A program made the translations under genes and the position numbers. The notes under the pieces are model-generated. The model was not told the DNA's origin. It did not search any database and was given only the letters and a program-made list of their open reading frames with translations. A stretch of DNA of 64,000 nt from Micromonospora cremea (lineage in GTDB: Bacteria; Actinomycetota; Actinomycetes; Mycobacteriales; Micromonosporaceae), in assembly GCF_900143515.1 (NCBI RefSeq), contig NZ_FSQT01000002.1, positions 3,969,501 to 4,033,500 on the forward strand. Direction: 5' to 3'. Below, one piece after another: positions 17,316-27,557 of the stretch (the stretch's first letter is position 1; every line of letters begins with the position of its first letter).

Positions 17316-18296
17316 CTACCCGGTCGCGGAGAGCAGCGCCTCGGCGAGGTCGGTGCGGGCGCTGAGCACCGTCCGGCCTCGCCGGTGGGTCGCCACCAGG
17401 CCGGCCGCGCGTAACGCGGTGAGATGTTGGGAGACGCCGCCGGGCGACATCCCACTACGCCGGGCCAGTTCGGTGGTGCTCACCGGCCCGGTCAGCTCGG
17501 TGAGCAGCCGGGCACGCCCGTGACCGAGTACGGCGGCCAGCGCGTCCGGGACGCCGCTCGGGCGCTCCCAGAGCGTGCCGAGCCCGCGGGCGGGATAGGC
17601 GAGCTGCGGCGCGTCCCCGGCGGACACGCTCGCCACCGACGGCCAGACGAAGACCGACGGCACCAGCACCAGGCCCGGGCCGTCCGCGACGTCCGGGGCG
17701 AGGCAGTGCCGCTGCGCGACGAGCAGGGTGTCGTCCTCCCATCGGACCTGCCGGTGCAGGTCGTTGAGGAGCACCGCCGCGCCGTCCTCGGCGAGCAGGC
17801 GGGCGCGGGCGGTGATGTCGGCGTCGAGCAGCAGCCGTAGACGCGGCCAGTGCGGGGCCAGGGCGATCCGCCAGTACGCCTCGATCTCCTCGGTCAGCCG
17901 GCGCAGCCCGGCCGGCGGGTCGGCGTACAGGGCGGCGAGCGCCGGCGTGCGGTCGCCCGGGTACAGGTCCAGGTGCGCGCGGACGGTGTCGGCCGGGGTG
18001 TCGCGCAGGGCGGCCAGTTCGGCGGCCAGGTCCGGGATGAGGCCGGCGGGCGGCGGGGTGACGAAGTCGGCCATGTAGCCGGGCCGCGCCGGCACCAACT
18101 GCCAGAGGAGTCCGCCGTCCGGGTCGACCAACCCGGCCTCGACCAGCGGCGGGCGGACCCGGCGTACCCAGGGCAGGTGGACGGCGTGGTCCCCGGGGTC
18201 GCGCAGCACCCGGACGCTCGCGACGACCTCCCACAGGCAGGAGACGGCGAACCGGATGCGGGCGACCGCACCCGCCGACAGGCTGATGGCGACCAC
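17316..18296 (-). CDS. ArsR-like winged-helix regulator with DUF5937 N-terminal domain
   Basis: 326 residues. The first about 240 residues form the DUF5937-type domain common in actinobacteria (FAVSCLWEVVASVRVLRDP opening). The C-terminal winged helix reads TTELARRSGMSPGGVSQHL, followed by the wing GLVATHRRGRTVLSA. It lacks ArsR metal ligands. It is divergent from the lyase gene at 18367, and TTCAG-N6-CTGAA lies between them. The GTG at 18296 is the best start; the frame stays open upstream over the divergent gene. Confidence 0.85.
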   Translation of the reverse strand: MVAISLSAGAVARIRFAVSCLWEVVASVRVLRDPGDHAVHLPWVRRVRPPLVEAGLVDPDGGLLWQLVPARPGYMADFVTPPPAGLIPDLAAELAALRDTPADTVRAHLDLYPGDRTPALAALYADPPAGLRRLTEEIEAYWRIALAPHWPRLRLLLDADITARARLLAEDGAAVLLNDLHRQVRWEDDTLLVAQRHCLAPDVADGPGLVLVPSVFVWPSVASVSAGDAPQLAYPARGLGTLWERPSGVPDALAAVLGHGRARLLTELTGPVSTTELARRSGMSPGGVSQHLTALRAAGLVATHRRGRTVLSARTDLAEALLSATG

Positions 18297-18311
18297 GGCA
18301 CCCCCGGTGGA

Positions 18312-18327
18312 TTCAGCTGGGACTGAA
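18312..18327. promoter_or_regulatory. Candidate operator TTCAG-N6-CTGAA
   Basis: A perfect 5-bp inverted repeat with a 6-bp spacer in the 70-bp gap between the divergent ArsR-like and lyase genes. A regulator encoded beside a divergent target usually binds there. Confidence 0.45.
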
Positions 18328-18366
18328 ACATTACCGCCGGGGTGGGGGCCGGCCGAGACTTGCCGG

Positions 18367-19182
18367 GTGAGCGAACACCACACCCGAGCTGAACTGTTCC
18401 GATCCCTGCACACACCCGGGTCGCCGCTGGTCCTGGTCAACGCCTGGGACGCCGCGAGCGCCCGCATCGTGGCGGCCGCCGGCGCCCGCGCGGTGGCCAC
18501 CACCAGTGCCGGCGTCGCCTGGAGCCTGGGGGCATCCGACGGCGACGTCCTCGGCCGCGACGCGGCCGTCGACCTGGTCCGCCGGGTCACCGCCTTGGTG
18601 TCACTGCCGGTCACCGCGGACATCGAGTCCGGGTACGGGGCGACGCCGGCGGAGGTAGGCGTGACCACCCGCGCCGTGCTCGATGCGGGTGCCGTCGGCG
18701 TGAACGTCGAGGACGCCCGGCGTGCGGCCGGCCCGCCGTTGCGCGACGTGCCCGACCAGTGCGCCCGGATCGGCGCGGTGCGGGGCGTGGCCGACGCGGC
18801 GGGGCTGCCGCTCTACGTCAACGCCCGGATCGACACGTTCCTCAGCGGCGCTGGGGACGTCGAAGAGACCGTGGCCCGGGCCACCGCCTATCTCGCCGCC
18901 GGCGCGGACGGCATCTTCGTGCCCGGGGTGGTGGACCCGGTGACCATCCGCGCGCTGGTGCAGGCGGTGCCGGCGCCGCTGAACGTGCTCGCCGGCCCGG
19001 GTGCGCCGGCGGTGGGGGAGCTGGCCCGGCTGGGGGTGGCCCGGGTGAGCCTCGGCTCGTCGGTCGCGGAGGCCGCGTACGCGGTCGCCCGCCGGGCGGC
19101 GGACGAGGCTCTCGGCGCGGGCACGTACGGCGCGCTGGCGGACGCGCTCGACTACGGAACGCTCAACGCGCTGATGCGGTGA
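18367..19182 (+). CDS. Isocitrate lyase/PEP mutase superfamily protein
   Basis: 271 residues, a TIM barrel of the ICL/PEP-mutase family. LVNAWDAASARIV opens the barrel, the metal-binding DIESGYG is near residue 85, and NVEDA near 118. These suit a carboxyphosphonoenolpyruvate mutase-like or oxaloacetate-decarboxylase/2-methylisocitrate-lyase-like enzyme that cleaves or forms C-C bonds next to a carboxylate. The KKCGH motif of true isocitrate lyases is absent. The divergent ArsR-like protein is the likely regulator. Confidence 0.87.
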   Translation: MSEHHTRAELFRSLHTPGSPLVLVNAWDAASARIVAAAGARAVATTSAGVAWSLGASDGDVLGRDAAVDLVRRVTALVSLPVTADIESGYGATPAEVGVTTRAVLDAGAVGVNVEDARRAAGPPLRDVPDQCARIGAVRGVADAAGLPLYVNARIDTFLSGAGDVEETVARATAYLAAGADGIFVPGVVDPVTIRALVQAVPAPLNVLAGPGAPAVGELARLGVARVSLGSSVAEAAYAVARRAADEALGAGTYGALADALDYGTLNALMR

Positions 19183-19239
19183 CCGGCGAGGCCGCGCGGC
19201 GCTGGGAGGCCGGCGCGCCTCCTGCGGCGGGGCGGCGAC

Positions 19240-19271
19240 GGGCCGGCCACCTCGCTCGAGGAGGCCGGCCC
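19240..19271. terminator. Hairpin between convergent genes
   Basis: GGGCCGGCC pairs with GGCCGGCCC, and the inner CCTC/GAGG extends the stem around a small loop. It lies between the lyase stop (19182) and the DUF6458 stop (19310). Confidence 0.65.
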
Positions 19272-19309
19272 ATGGTCGCCTGATCCGGCGACTACGAACA
19301 GTGGTCGTG

Positions 19310-19555
19310 TCACAGCGGCGGGGCGATGTCCCGCCGCTCTTCGACCCGGCGGTACTCGACCGGCTGCTCGCTGGTGGTGACCACCTCGCCGCGACGACGA
19401 CCCCAGATCAGCGTGGTCATGATCAGGCCGAGCACACCGGCCGCCATCAGGATCCAGCCGACCACGTCGAGGTTGATGCCGCCGACGCTCGCGTCCAGCG
19501 CGAAGGTGAGGATCGCGCCGAGCGCGATCAGGAAGATGCTGGTGCCGATACCCAC
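19310..19555 (-). CDS. Small two-helix membrane protein, DUF6458-like
   Basis: 81 residues. Two transmembrane helices (about 5-22 and 30-50) joined by a short loop VGGINLDVVG, then a charged cytoplasmic tail. This is the usual form of the DUF6458 family, common and uncharacterised in actinobacteria. A strong AAGGAGG stands 5 nt before the ATG. Confidence 0.88.
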   Translation of the reverse strand: MGIGTSIFLIALGAILTFALDASVGGINLDVVGWILMAAGVLGLIMTTLIWGRRRGEVVTTSEQPVEYRRVEERRDIAPPL

Positions 19556-19702
19556 GACAGCCTCCTTAAGGGGATGTGGTGCGCTGTCGAGCCCTTCAGT
19601 ACCCCGGCGCCGACCAGCGCAACCACCGCCGCCCAGGGTGGCGCTTCGGGCGATCTTGCGGTCAGGTAGAGTTCACCTGTCGCCGGCGCACACCGGGGAC
19701 GT

Positions 19703-19775
19703 GCGGACGTAGCGCAGCTGGTAGCGCATCACCTTGCCAAGGTGAGGGTCGCGGGTTCGAATCCCGTCGTCCGCT
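19703..19775 (+). tRNA. tRNA-Gly (anticodon GCC), second copy
   Basis: 73 nt, base-for-base identical to 14006-14078. A possible -10 TAGAGT lies at 19667-19672. Second cluster, 5.7 kb from the first. Confidence 0.98.
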
Positions 19776-19797
19776 CGCGATCCGCCCCTCGGGGCCC

Positions 19798-19817
19798 GGC
19801 TGCCGGTTCGGGCAGCC
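19798..19817 (+). other. Hairpin between tRNA-Gly and tRNA-Val
   Basis: GGCTGCC pairs with GGCAGCC across a 6-nt loop. It occupies the position held by tRNA-Cys in the first cluster and may help processing of the two-tRNA transcript. Confidence 0.5.
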
Positions 19818-19822
19818 ACCAC

Positions 19823-19897
19823 GGGCGATTGGCGCAGTGGGAGCGCGCTTCCTTGACACGGAAGAGGTCACTGGTTCAAACCCAGTATCGCCCACCA
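19823..19897 (+). tRNA. tRNA-Val (anticodon GAC), second copy
   Basis: 75 nt with encoded CCA, identical to 14198-14272. Confidence 0.98.
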
Positions 19898-19902
19898 ACG
19901 AA

Positions 19903-19938
19903 AACGGCTCGTTACCGGAATCCCGGTGACGAGCCGTT
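19903..19938 (+). terminator. Terminator of the second tRNA cluster
   Basis: AACGGCTCGTTACCGG pairs with CCGGTGACGAGCCGTT (one G-U pair) across a 4-nt loop. No U-tract follows, unlike the first cluster. Confidence 0.7.
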
Positions 19939-19997
19939 CCGCACTTGGGCCACGTGGGCTCGCTGCCGTGGATCCACCCCGACGGACCCTGGCCGCG

Positions 19998-20720
19998 CTA
20001 CCGGGGCGTCAACACACAGAACTCGTTGCCATCGGGGTCGGCCAGCACCACCCAGCTGACGTCGCCCTGGCCGATGTCGACGCGGGTAGCCCCGAGGGTC
20101 AGCAGACGCTCGACCTCGGCCTGCTGATCACCGTGGACAGGCGGGGCGAGGTCGAAGTGCAGTCGCTGCTTGCCCGTCCTCGGCATCAGCGGCGGACCAC
20201 CCCACGTGATCTTCGGACCGCCGAGTGGTGAGCGGATCGCGGTCTCCTGATCCTGATCCCAGACCAGCGGCCACCCCAGCGCCTCGCTCCAGAAGTACCC
20301 GACGTCCGGCGAACCGTCACAGGCCAGCGCTCCGATGAACCCGCAGTCGGCCAGGAAGTTGTTGCCCGGCTCGATGACGCAGAACTCGTTGCCCTCGGGG
20401 TCGGCGAGCACCACATGATCCTCGTCCGGGCGCTGGCCGACGTCGATGTGCCGTGCGCCGAGCCCCAGCGCCCTGGCCACCGTCCGCTGCTGGTCCTGCG
20501 GGGACGTGCTCGTCAGGTCGAAGTGCGACCGGTTCTGGCCGACCTTCCGCTCCCGGGTCGGAAGGAAGCGGATCCGGAACCCGGCGTCATCACCGGGCAG
20601 GAGCGCGACACCGTCCTGCGGATCATCGACGATGTCCCGACCGAGGACCCCGGACCAGAACCGTGCGAGACCCAGAGGTTGGCTCGCGTCGAAGCTGATC
20701 GCGAACAGTTGGCAGGTCAT
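19998..20720 (-). CDS. Tandem VOC (glyoxalase-like) domain protein
   Basis: 240 residues made of two glyoxalase_6-type vicinal oxygen chelate modules (about 5-117 and 125-238). Both carry the same pattern: an HFDL metal-site histidine (SHFDLTS, LHFDLAP) and a DPEGNEFCV / DPDGNEFCV end. The two modules together make the beta barrel of one active unit. Substrate unknown; such proteins often detoxify or sequester small molecules such as bleomycin-type drugs. Confidence 0.87.
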   Translation of the reverse strand: MTCQLFAISFDASQPLGLARFWSGVLGRDIVDDPQDGVALLPGDDAGFRIRFLPTRERKVGQNRSHFDLTSTSPQDQQRTVARALGLGARHIDVGQRPDEDHVVLADPEGNEFCVIEPGNNFLADCGFIGALACDGSPDVGYFWSEALGWPLVWDQDQETAIRSPLGGPKITWGGPPLMPRTGKQRLHFDLAPPVHGDQQAEVERLLTLGATRVDIGQGDVSWVVLADPDGNEFCVLTPR

Positions 20721-20924
20721 CCCTTGCTCATCTCCGATCCGCTGACGACAGGCCTTGCCAGCCCGTGGAACGGGAGCCTAAGGGTGAGCCGACGTCACCC
20801 GCACCCAGGTTTGGACAGCACGCACCTTGACCGGGCGCCGTCGGAGCGCGGTTCTGCTGTGGGGAGATCCGCTACCGGTGAACACGGGCGCCGCCCGCCG
20901 CCACGACCCGGCAGGGTGGACCGC

Positions 20925-21914
20925 ATGAGACTGCTGGTGCTGGGCGGGACGGGGTTCGTGGGCGGGGCGACGGTCGCCGAGGCGGTACGCAGGGGCTGGT
21001 CGGTGACGGTGTTCAACCGGGGCATGCACGGGTCGACGCCGCCGGGCGTACACCGGTTGCGGGGTGACCGCACCGCGCCGGACGGCCTGGCGGCGCTGGC
21101 GGGCGGCGAGTGGGACCTGGTGGTCGACACCTGGGACAGCGCCCCGCGGGCGGTGCGGGACGCGGCCCGCGCGTTGGTCGCCACGGTCCCGCACTACGCC
21201 TACATCTCCAGCGGATCGGTCTACGCCCCGCCGGTGCCGGCGCACGTCGGCGAGGAGGCGCCCACTGTGGAGGCGAGCGCCGACGCCGTGGACGGGGACT
21301 ACGCGGAGTGCAAGGCGGGCGGAGAGTTGGCCGCGATCGAGGTCTACGGCGAGCGGGCGCTGCTGGTGCGCGCCGGGTTGATCCTCGGGCCGGGTGAGGA
21401 CGTCGGCCGGCTGCCCTGGTGGCTGCAGCGGGTGGCCCGGGGCGGTGACGTGCTCGCGCCCGGCCCGGTGGATCTGCCCGTGCAGTACGTCGACGTGCGC
21501 GACCTGGTCGGGTGGACGCTGGACCGCGCCGCCGAGGGGGTCGGCGGCGCGTTCAACGTGATCAGCCGCCCGGGGCACACCACCATGGGTGAGCTGCTGG
21601 ACTCGGTCGTCTCGGTGACCGGCTCCGGCGCCACGCTGCGCTGGACCGATCCGGCGCCGATCCTGGCCGCCGGCGTCGTCCCCTGGAACGACCTGCCGAT
21701 CTGGATTCCGCCCCGTCACGAGTTCCGGTGGTTGCAGGAGCGCGGCGTGGAGAAGGCGTACGCGGCGGGGCTGACATGCCGCCCGGTGACGGAGACCGTC
21801 GCGGACACCTGGCGCTGGCTGCGGGCGGTGGGATCGGTGCCGCCCCGCGCCGGCAAGCCGCGCCGGTTCACGGGGCTGGACCCGGCGCGGGAGGCGGCGC
21901 TGCTCACCGCGTGA
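20925..21914 (+). CDS. NAD-dependent epimerase/dehydratase family protein (extended SDR-like)
   Basis: 329 residues. The N-terminal NAD(P)-binding motif is GGTGFVGG (about 6-13). The active-site serine lies in YISSGSVY, while the usual YxxxK is replaced by YAECKAGGE, in which Tyr and Lys are still four apart. The C-terminal half resembles isoflavone-reductase/UDP-sugar epimerase-like proteins of actinobacteria. Reaction unknown. The ATG at 20925 begins the Rossmann fold directly. Confidence 0.85.
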   Translation: MRLLVLGGTGFVGGATVAEAVRRGWSVTVFNRGMHGSTPPGVHRLRGDRTAPDGLAALAGGEWDLVVDTWDSAPRAVRDAARALVATVPHYAYISSGSVYAPPVPAHVGEEAPTVEASADAVDGDYAECKAGGELAAIEVYGERALLVRAGLILGPGEDVGRLPWWLQRVARGGDVLAPGPVDLPVQYVDVRDLVGWTLDRAAEGVGGAFNVISRPGHTTMGELLDSVVSVTGSGATLRWTDPAPILAAGVVPWNDLPIWIPPRHEFRWLQERGVEKAYAAGLTCRPVTETVADTWRWLRAVGSVPPRAGKPRRFTGLDPAREAALLTA

Positions 21915-21946
21915 ACGGGCTCGTCGATCGGCGCGGTGGTGCCAGC

Positions 21947-22921
21947 TCAGGCCGGCACCACCGGCAGGTCCAGCACCTCGTCGACGGCGCGGCGCGGAGT
22001 TGGCCGGCCCGGCTGGCCGTACCCGATCCGCAGCACCATCTGCGGCGTGCCGAACCGGCCCAGCGACAGCCGCAGCTGCTCGCGCGCGGTGGGTACCTCG
22101 ATCGGTTGGGAGAGCATCGACACGCTGAGCCCGGCGTCGGTGGCGGTGAGCAGCACCCGTTGCAGGGCCTGCCCGGCGACGACCTGGTCCACGGCGGTGT
22201 TGCCCACCGAGCCGAGCACCCCGACCAGCGGCTCCGGCTCGAAGTCGCGCCCCGGGGCCCGTTCGCGCCCGCCGAAGCCGCGCGCCGGCAGCACGTCCTG
22301 CGGCTCGCTCAGCGGGCCGCCGGCCGAGGCGGGCACGCCGTCCGGCGCGGGCTCCTGGCGCAGCCACCGCTCGCGTTCCGACCGGTAGGCGGGGTCGCGC
22401 TCCAGCACCCGGTGCGCGCCACGGGCGATCTCGCCGAACGCGGCGACCGCGCTCACCCCGATCAACAGCTCCAGCCAGCACTGCTCGGCGCGGGCCGCCT
22501 CGCCGAGCCGCCACCGTGCGTCGGCCGGCACCGGGTTCGGCCAGAACGGCATCCGGTTGCTGAACCGGCGGGGGATAGCGGCGTGCAGGCTCTGTTCGCC
22601 GGGCGTGGGCCGGCGCGGGACGTCCGGGACCAGGCGGGCCAGCAGGTCCGGCTCGGCCGGGTCGGGGCGGAGCCGCACCCGGGCCGGGATGCCGGCCACG
22701 GCCAGCGCGATCCGCAGGTTGAACAGCGCCGCGCCGCAGGCGATGCGGACACCCCACCCGCTCGGGTCGGTCGCCGGCAGTCGCCGGGCCGGGTCGGCCA
22801 GCACCTCGATCCCGCCGCCGCGCAGCCGCAACCGCCATGGCTGGGTGTTGTGCAGGGAGGGTGCCCGAACCGCGTCCACGGCGGCGGTCCGCAGGTGGGC
22901 CGATGTGTAGCCGATGTCCAT
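21947..22921 (-). CDS. Acg-family nitroreductase-like FMN protein (1)
   Basis: 324 residues, resembling mycobacterial Acg (Rv2032), a DosR-induced nitroreductase-fold protein that sequesters FMN. The signature APSLHNTQPWR lies at about residues 20-30, and the C-terminal half contains the second nitroreductase-like module ending in MVLRIGYG. It is divergent from dosR and shares the control region with two DosR boxes. A second paralogue lies at 25560-26549. Probable role: flavin storage or redox adaptation in hypoxia. Confidence 0.88.
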   Translation of the reverse strand: MDIGYTSAHLRTAAVDAVRAPSLHNTQPWRLRLRGGGIEVLADPARRLPATDPSGWGVRIACGAALFNLRIALAVAGIPARVRLRPDPAEPDLLARLVPDVPRRPTPGEQSLHAAIPRRFSNRMPFWPNPVPADARWRLGEAARAEQCWLELLIGVSAVAAFGEIARGAHRVLERDPAYRSERERWLRQEPAPDGVPASAGGPLSEPQDVLPARGFGGRERAPGRDFEPEPLVGVLGSVGNTAVDQVVAGQALQRVLLTATDAGLSVSMLSQPIEVPTAREQLRLSLGRFGTPQMVLRIGYGQPGRPTPRRAVDEVLDLPVVPA

Positions 22922-23007
22922 GGCCGTGCTCCTCTCCCGGTGGGCGGCCGGTGATGCCCGACGTCCGAGTTACCCCTACGGTCCGTCCGTCGGGTGGGTG
23001 CCGGGCA

Positions 23008-23021
23008 GGGCCGGACGTCCC
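23008..23021. promoter_or_regulatory. DosR box 1, GGGCCGGACGTCCC
   Basis: An exact match to GGGNC-N4-GNCCC, the palindromic core of the DosR/DevR site. It lies 87 bp upstream of the divergent Acg-like gene. Confidence 0.65.
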
Positions 23022-23085
23022 GACCCGTCGGGCCCGACCGCCCCCGGGTGGCGGGCCGACCACCGGACCTCGGACCGCCCTGGTC

Positions 23086-23099
23086 GGGACCTTCGGCCC
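23086..23099. promoter_or_regulatory. DosR box 2, GGGACCTTCGGCCC
   Basis: The match closest to the mycobacterial consensus (GGGAC and GGCCC arms). It ends 35 bp before the dosR start codon and fits autoregulation. Confidence 0.8.
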
Positions 23100-23134
23100 G
23101 TGCGCAGGACGCCGGGCCCGGGTAGAAACGAGGA

Positions 23135-23773
23135 ATGATCCGGGTGTTCCTCCTCGACGACCATGAGGTCGTCCGCCGTGGCCTGGCCGACCTGTTGCAG
23201 AGCAGCGGCGACATCGAGGTGGTCGGCGAGTCCGGCTCGGCGCTGGAGGCGGCCCGCCGCATTCCGGCGTTACGGCCCGACGTGGCGATCCTCGACGCGC
23301 GGCTGCCCGACGGCAACGGCATCGACGTGTGCCGGGACGTACGCGCCGTCGACTCGTCCATCAAGGGCCTGATCCTCACCTCGTACGAGGACGACGAGGC
23401 GCTGTTCGCGGCGATCATGGCCGGTGCCTCCGGGTACGTGCTCAAGCAGATCCGTGGCACCGACCTGGTCGACGCGGTGCGCCGGGTGGCCGCCGGGCAG
23501 TCGCTGCTCGATCCGGCGATCACCGCCCGGGTGCTGGAGCGCATCCGCAACGGCGTCGAGCAGCCGCGCGAGCTGAAGTCGCTCACCGAGCAGGAGCGGC
23601 GGATCCTGGAGTACGTGGCGGAGGGGCTGACCAACCGGGAGATCGCCGGAAAGATGTTCCTGGCCGAGAAGACGGTGAAGAACTACGTCTCCAGTGTGCT
23701 GGCCAAGCTCGGCCTGGAGCGCCGCACCCAGGCGGCCGTCCTGGCCACCCGCCTGCTCGGCAAGACCCCCTGA
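23135..23773 (+). CDS. dosR: DosR/DevR-type dormancy response regulator
   Basis: 212 residues, highly similar to mycobacterial DosR. Key residues fall at the same positions: phospho-acceptor Asp54 (AILDARLPDGNG), Thr82 (LILTSYE) and Lys104 (GYVLKQI). The DNA-recognition segment EKTVKNYVSSVLAKLGLERR and the following QAAV match DosR closely. In mycobacteria it switches on the hypoxia/NO dormancy regulon. Here it neighbours Acg-like, universal-stress and phosphoketolase genes that carry DosR boxes. Its 3' end meets that of the kinase gene on the other strand, 15 bp apart, rather than forming an operon. Confidence 0.93.
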   Translation: MIRVFLLDDHEVVRRGLADLLQSSGDIEVVGESGSALEAARRIPALRPDVAILDARLPDGNGIDVCRDVRAVDSSIKGLILTSYEDDEALFAAIMAGASGYVLKQIRGTDLVDAVRRVAAGQSLLDPAITARVLERIRNGVEQPRELKSLTEQERRILEYVAEGLTNREIAGKMFLAEKTVKNYVSSVLAKLGLERRTQAAVLATRLLGKTP

Positions 23774-23788
23774 GCCGGTCCGCCCCGG

Positions 23789-26549
<2,761 letters not shown>

Positions 26550-26647
26550 CGTCACGACCTCTCCGTCTCTGCCCGTCCGTGCCGCGGGGCGGCGGCGCTC
26601 GGGGTGGCTCACCGCTCCATCCTGCGGCATCCGACGGCGGTGCGCAG

Positions 26648-26684
26648 GGGCCGTAGGTCCCGGGCAGGTCGGGTCGTTGGCCCC
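26648..26684. promoter_or_regulatory. Tandem DosR boxes 3 and 4
   Basis: GGGCCGTAGGTCCC (26648-26661) and GGGTCGTTGGCCCC (26671-26684) both match GGGNC-N4-GNCCC. They are 23 bp apart centre to centre, about two helical turns, as in cooperative DosR promoters. They sit in the gap before the second Acg-like gene, just after the stress-protein stop. Confidence 0.75.
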
Positions 26685-26689
26685 CGAGG

Positions 26690-27547
26690 TCAGCGTTCCC
26701 GGACGACCGCGACCGGGCAGTGGGAGTGCTGGATCAGCTGCTGGCTGACCGAGCCCAGCAGCATGCCGGCAAGCCCGCCCCGGCCCCGGCTCCCGACCAC
26801 CACGAGCCGCGCGTCGCGGCTCGCCTCGATCAGCATGGCCGCCGGGCTGCCCGGGACCAGGTCGACGGTCACGGCCAGTTCGGGGTACGTCCGCCGCCAC
26901 GGCTCCAGCGTCTCCTCCACCGCCGCACGCTCCTCCGGGACTCCGGCCGCCGCGCCCGGGCCGGGCGTCCAGGCCCGCAGGACGCGCAGGGGCACCTGCC
27001 GCCGGGCCGCCCGTTCGGCGGCGAAGCCGAGCGCCACCAGCGACGGCTCGGAGCCGTCCACGCCGACCGCCACCGGTCCGCCCGACGCGTCGGCCGGTGC
27101 GCCGGCAGCCCCGTCCCGGACCACCACGACCGGGCAGTGCCCGTGCGCGGCGACCGCCACCGCCGTCGATCCGGCGAGCAGCCCACCGAACCCGCCGTGG
27201 CCGCGGCTGCCGAGCACCAGCAGGCCGGCCTCGGCCGAGCGTTCCTGCAACACCAGGGCGGGCGGGCCGTCGTACACCTCGCCGGTGACGGCGAGCCCGG
27301 GATGCGCGGCGGCGGCCTGCGCCGCCGCCTCCCGGACCAGTTCCTGCACCTGCCGCCGGGCGGTGTCGTCCGGCCAGACGCCGGGTGCCACGCCCGGGCC
27401 GACCCAGCCGGCCACGGTCAGCCATTCGAAGACGTACGCCAGCCGCACCGGCTGGCCGCTCTGCTCGGCCTCGTCCAGCGCCCAGTCCAGGGCCACCGAG
27501 GCGTCGGTCGAGCCGTCGTAGCCGACCAGGATCTCCGCGTCACGCAC
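26690..27547 (-). CDS. Tandem universal stress protein (UspA x2)
   Basis: 285 residues with two UspA modules (about 4-145 and 155-284). Both keep the ATP-binding pattern: GSRGHGGFGGLLAGSTA in the first and GSRGRGGLAGMLLGSVS in the second, with the Asp of VGYDGS / VGVDGS. This is the ATP-binding class found in mycobacterial DosR regulons. It starts 10 bp after the phosphoketolase stop, so it is cotranscribed with that gene from the box-5 promoter. Confidence 0.93.
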   Translation of the reverse strand: MRDAEILVGYDGSTDASVALDWALDEAEQSGQPVRLAYVFEWLTVAGWVGPGVAPGVWPDDTARRQVQELVREAAAQAAAAHPGLAVTGEVYDGPPALVLQERSAEAGLLVLGSRGHGGFGGLLAGSTAVAVAAHGHCPVVVVRDGAAGAPADASGGPVAVGVDGSEPSLVALGFAAERAARRQVPLRVLRAWTPGPGAAAGVPEERAAVEETLEPWRRTYPELAVTVDLVPGSPAAMLIEASRDARLVVVGSRGRGGLAGMLLGSVSQQLIQHSHCPVAVVRER

Positions 27548-27557
27548 GTCGCCCTCC

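Noticed and set aside
19776..19822. Degenerate tRNA-Cys between the second tRNA-Gly and tRNA-Val
   Set aside because: Only 47 nt with a single 7-bp hairpin; no acceptor, D or anticodon arms can be drawn.
22969..22986. Possible sixth DosR box (ACCCCTACGGTCCG) before the first Acg-like gene
   Set aside because: It fails the GGGNC-N4-GNCCC pattern in one arm; the two good boxes nearby are enough.
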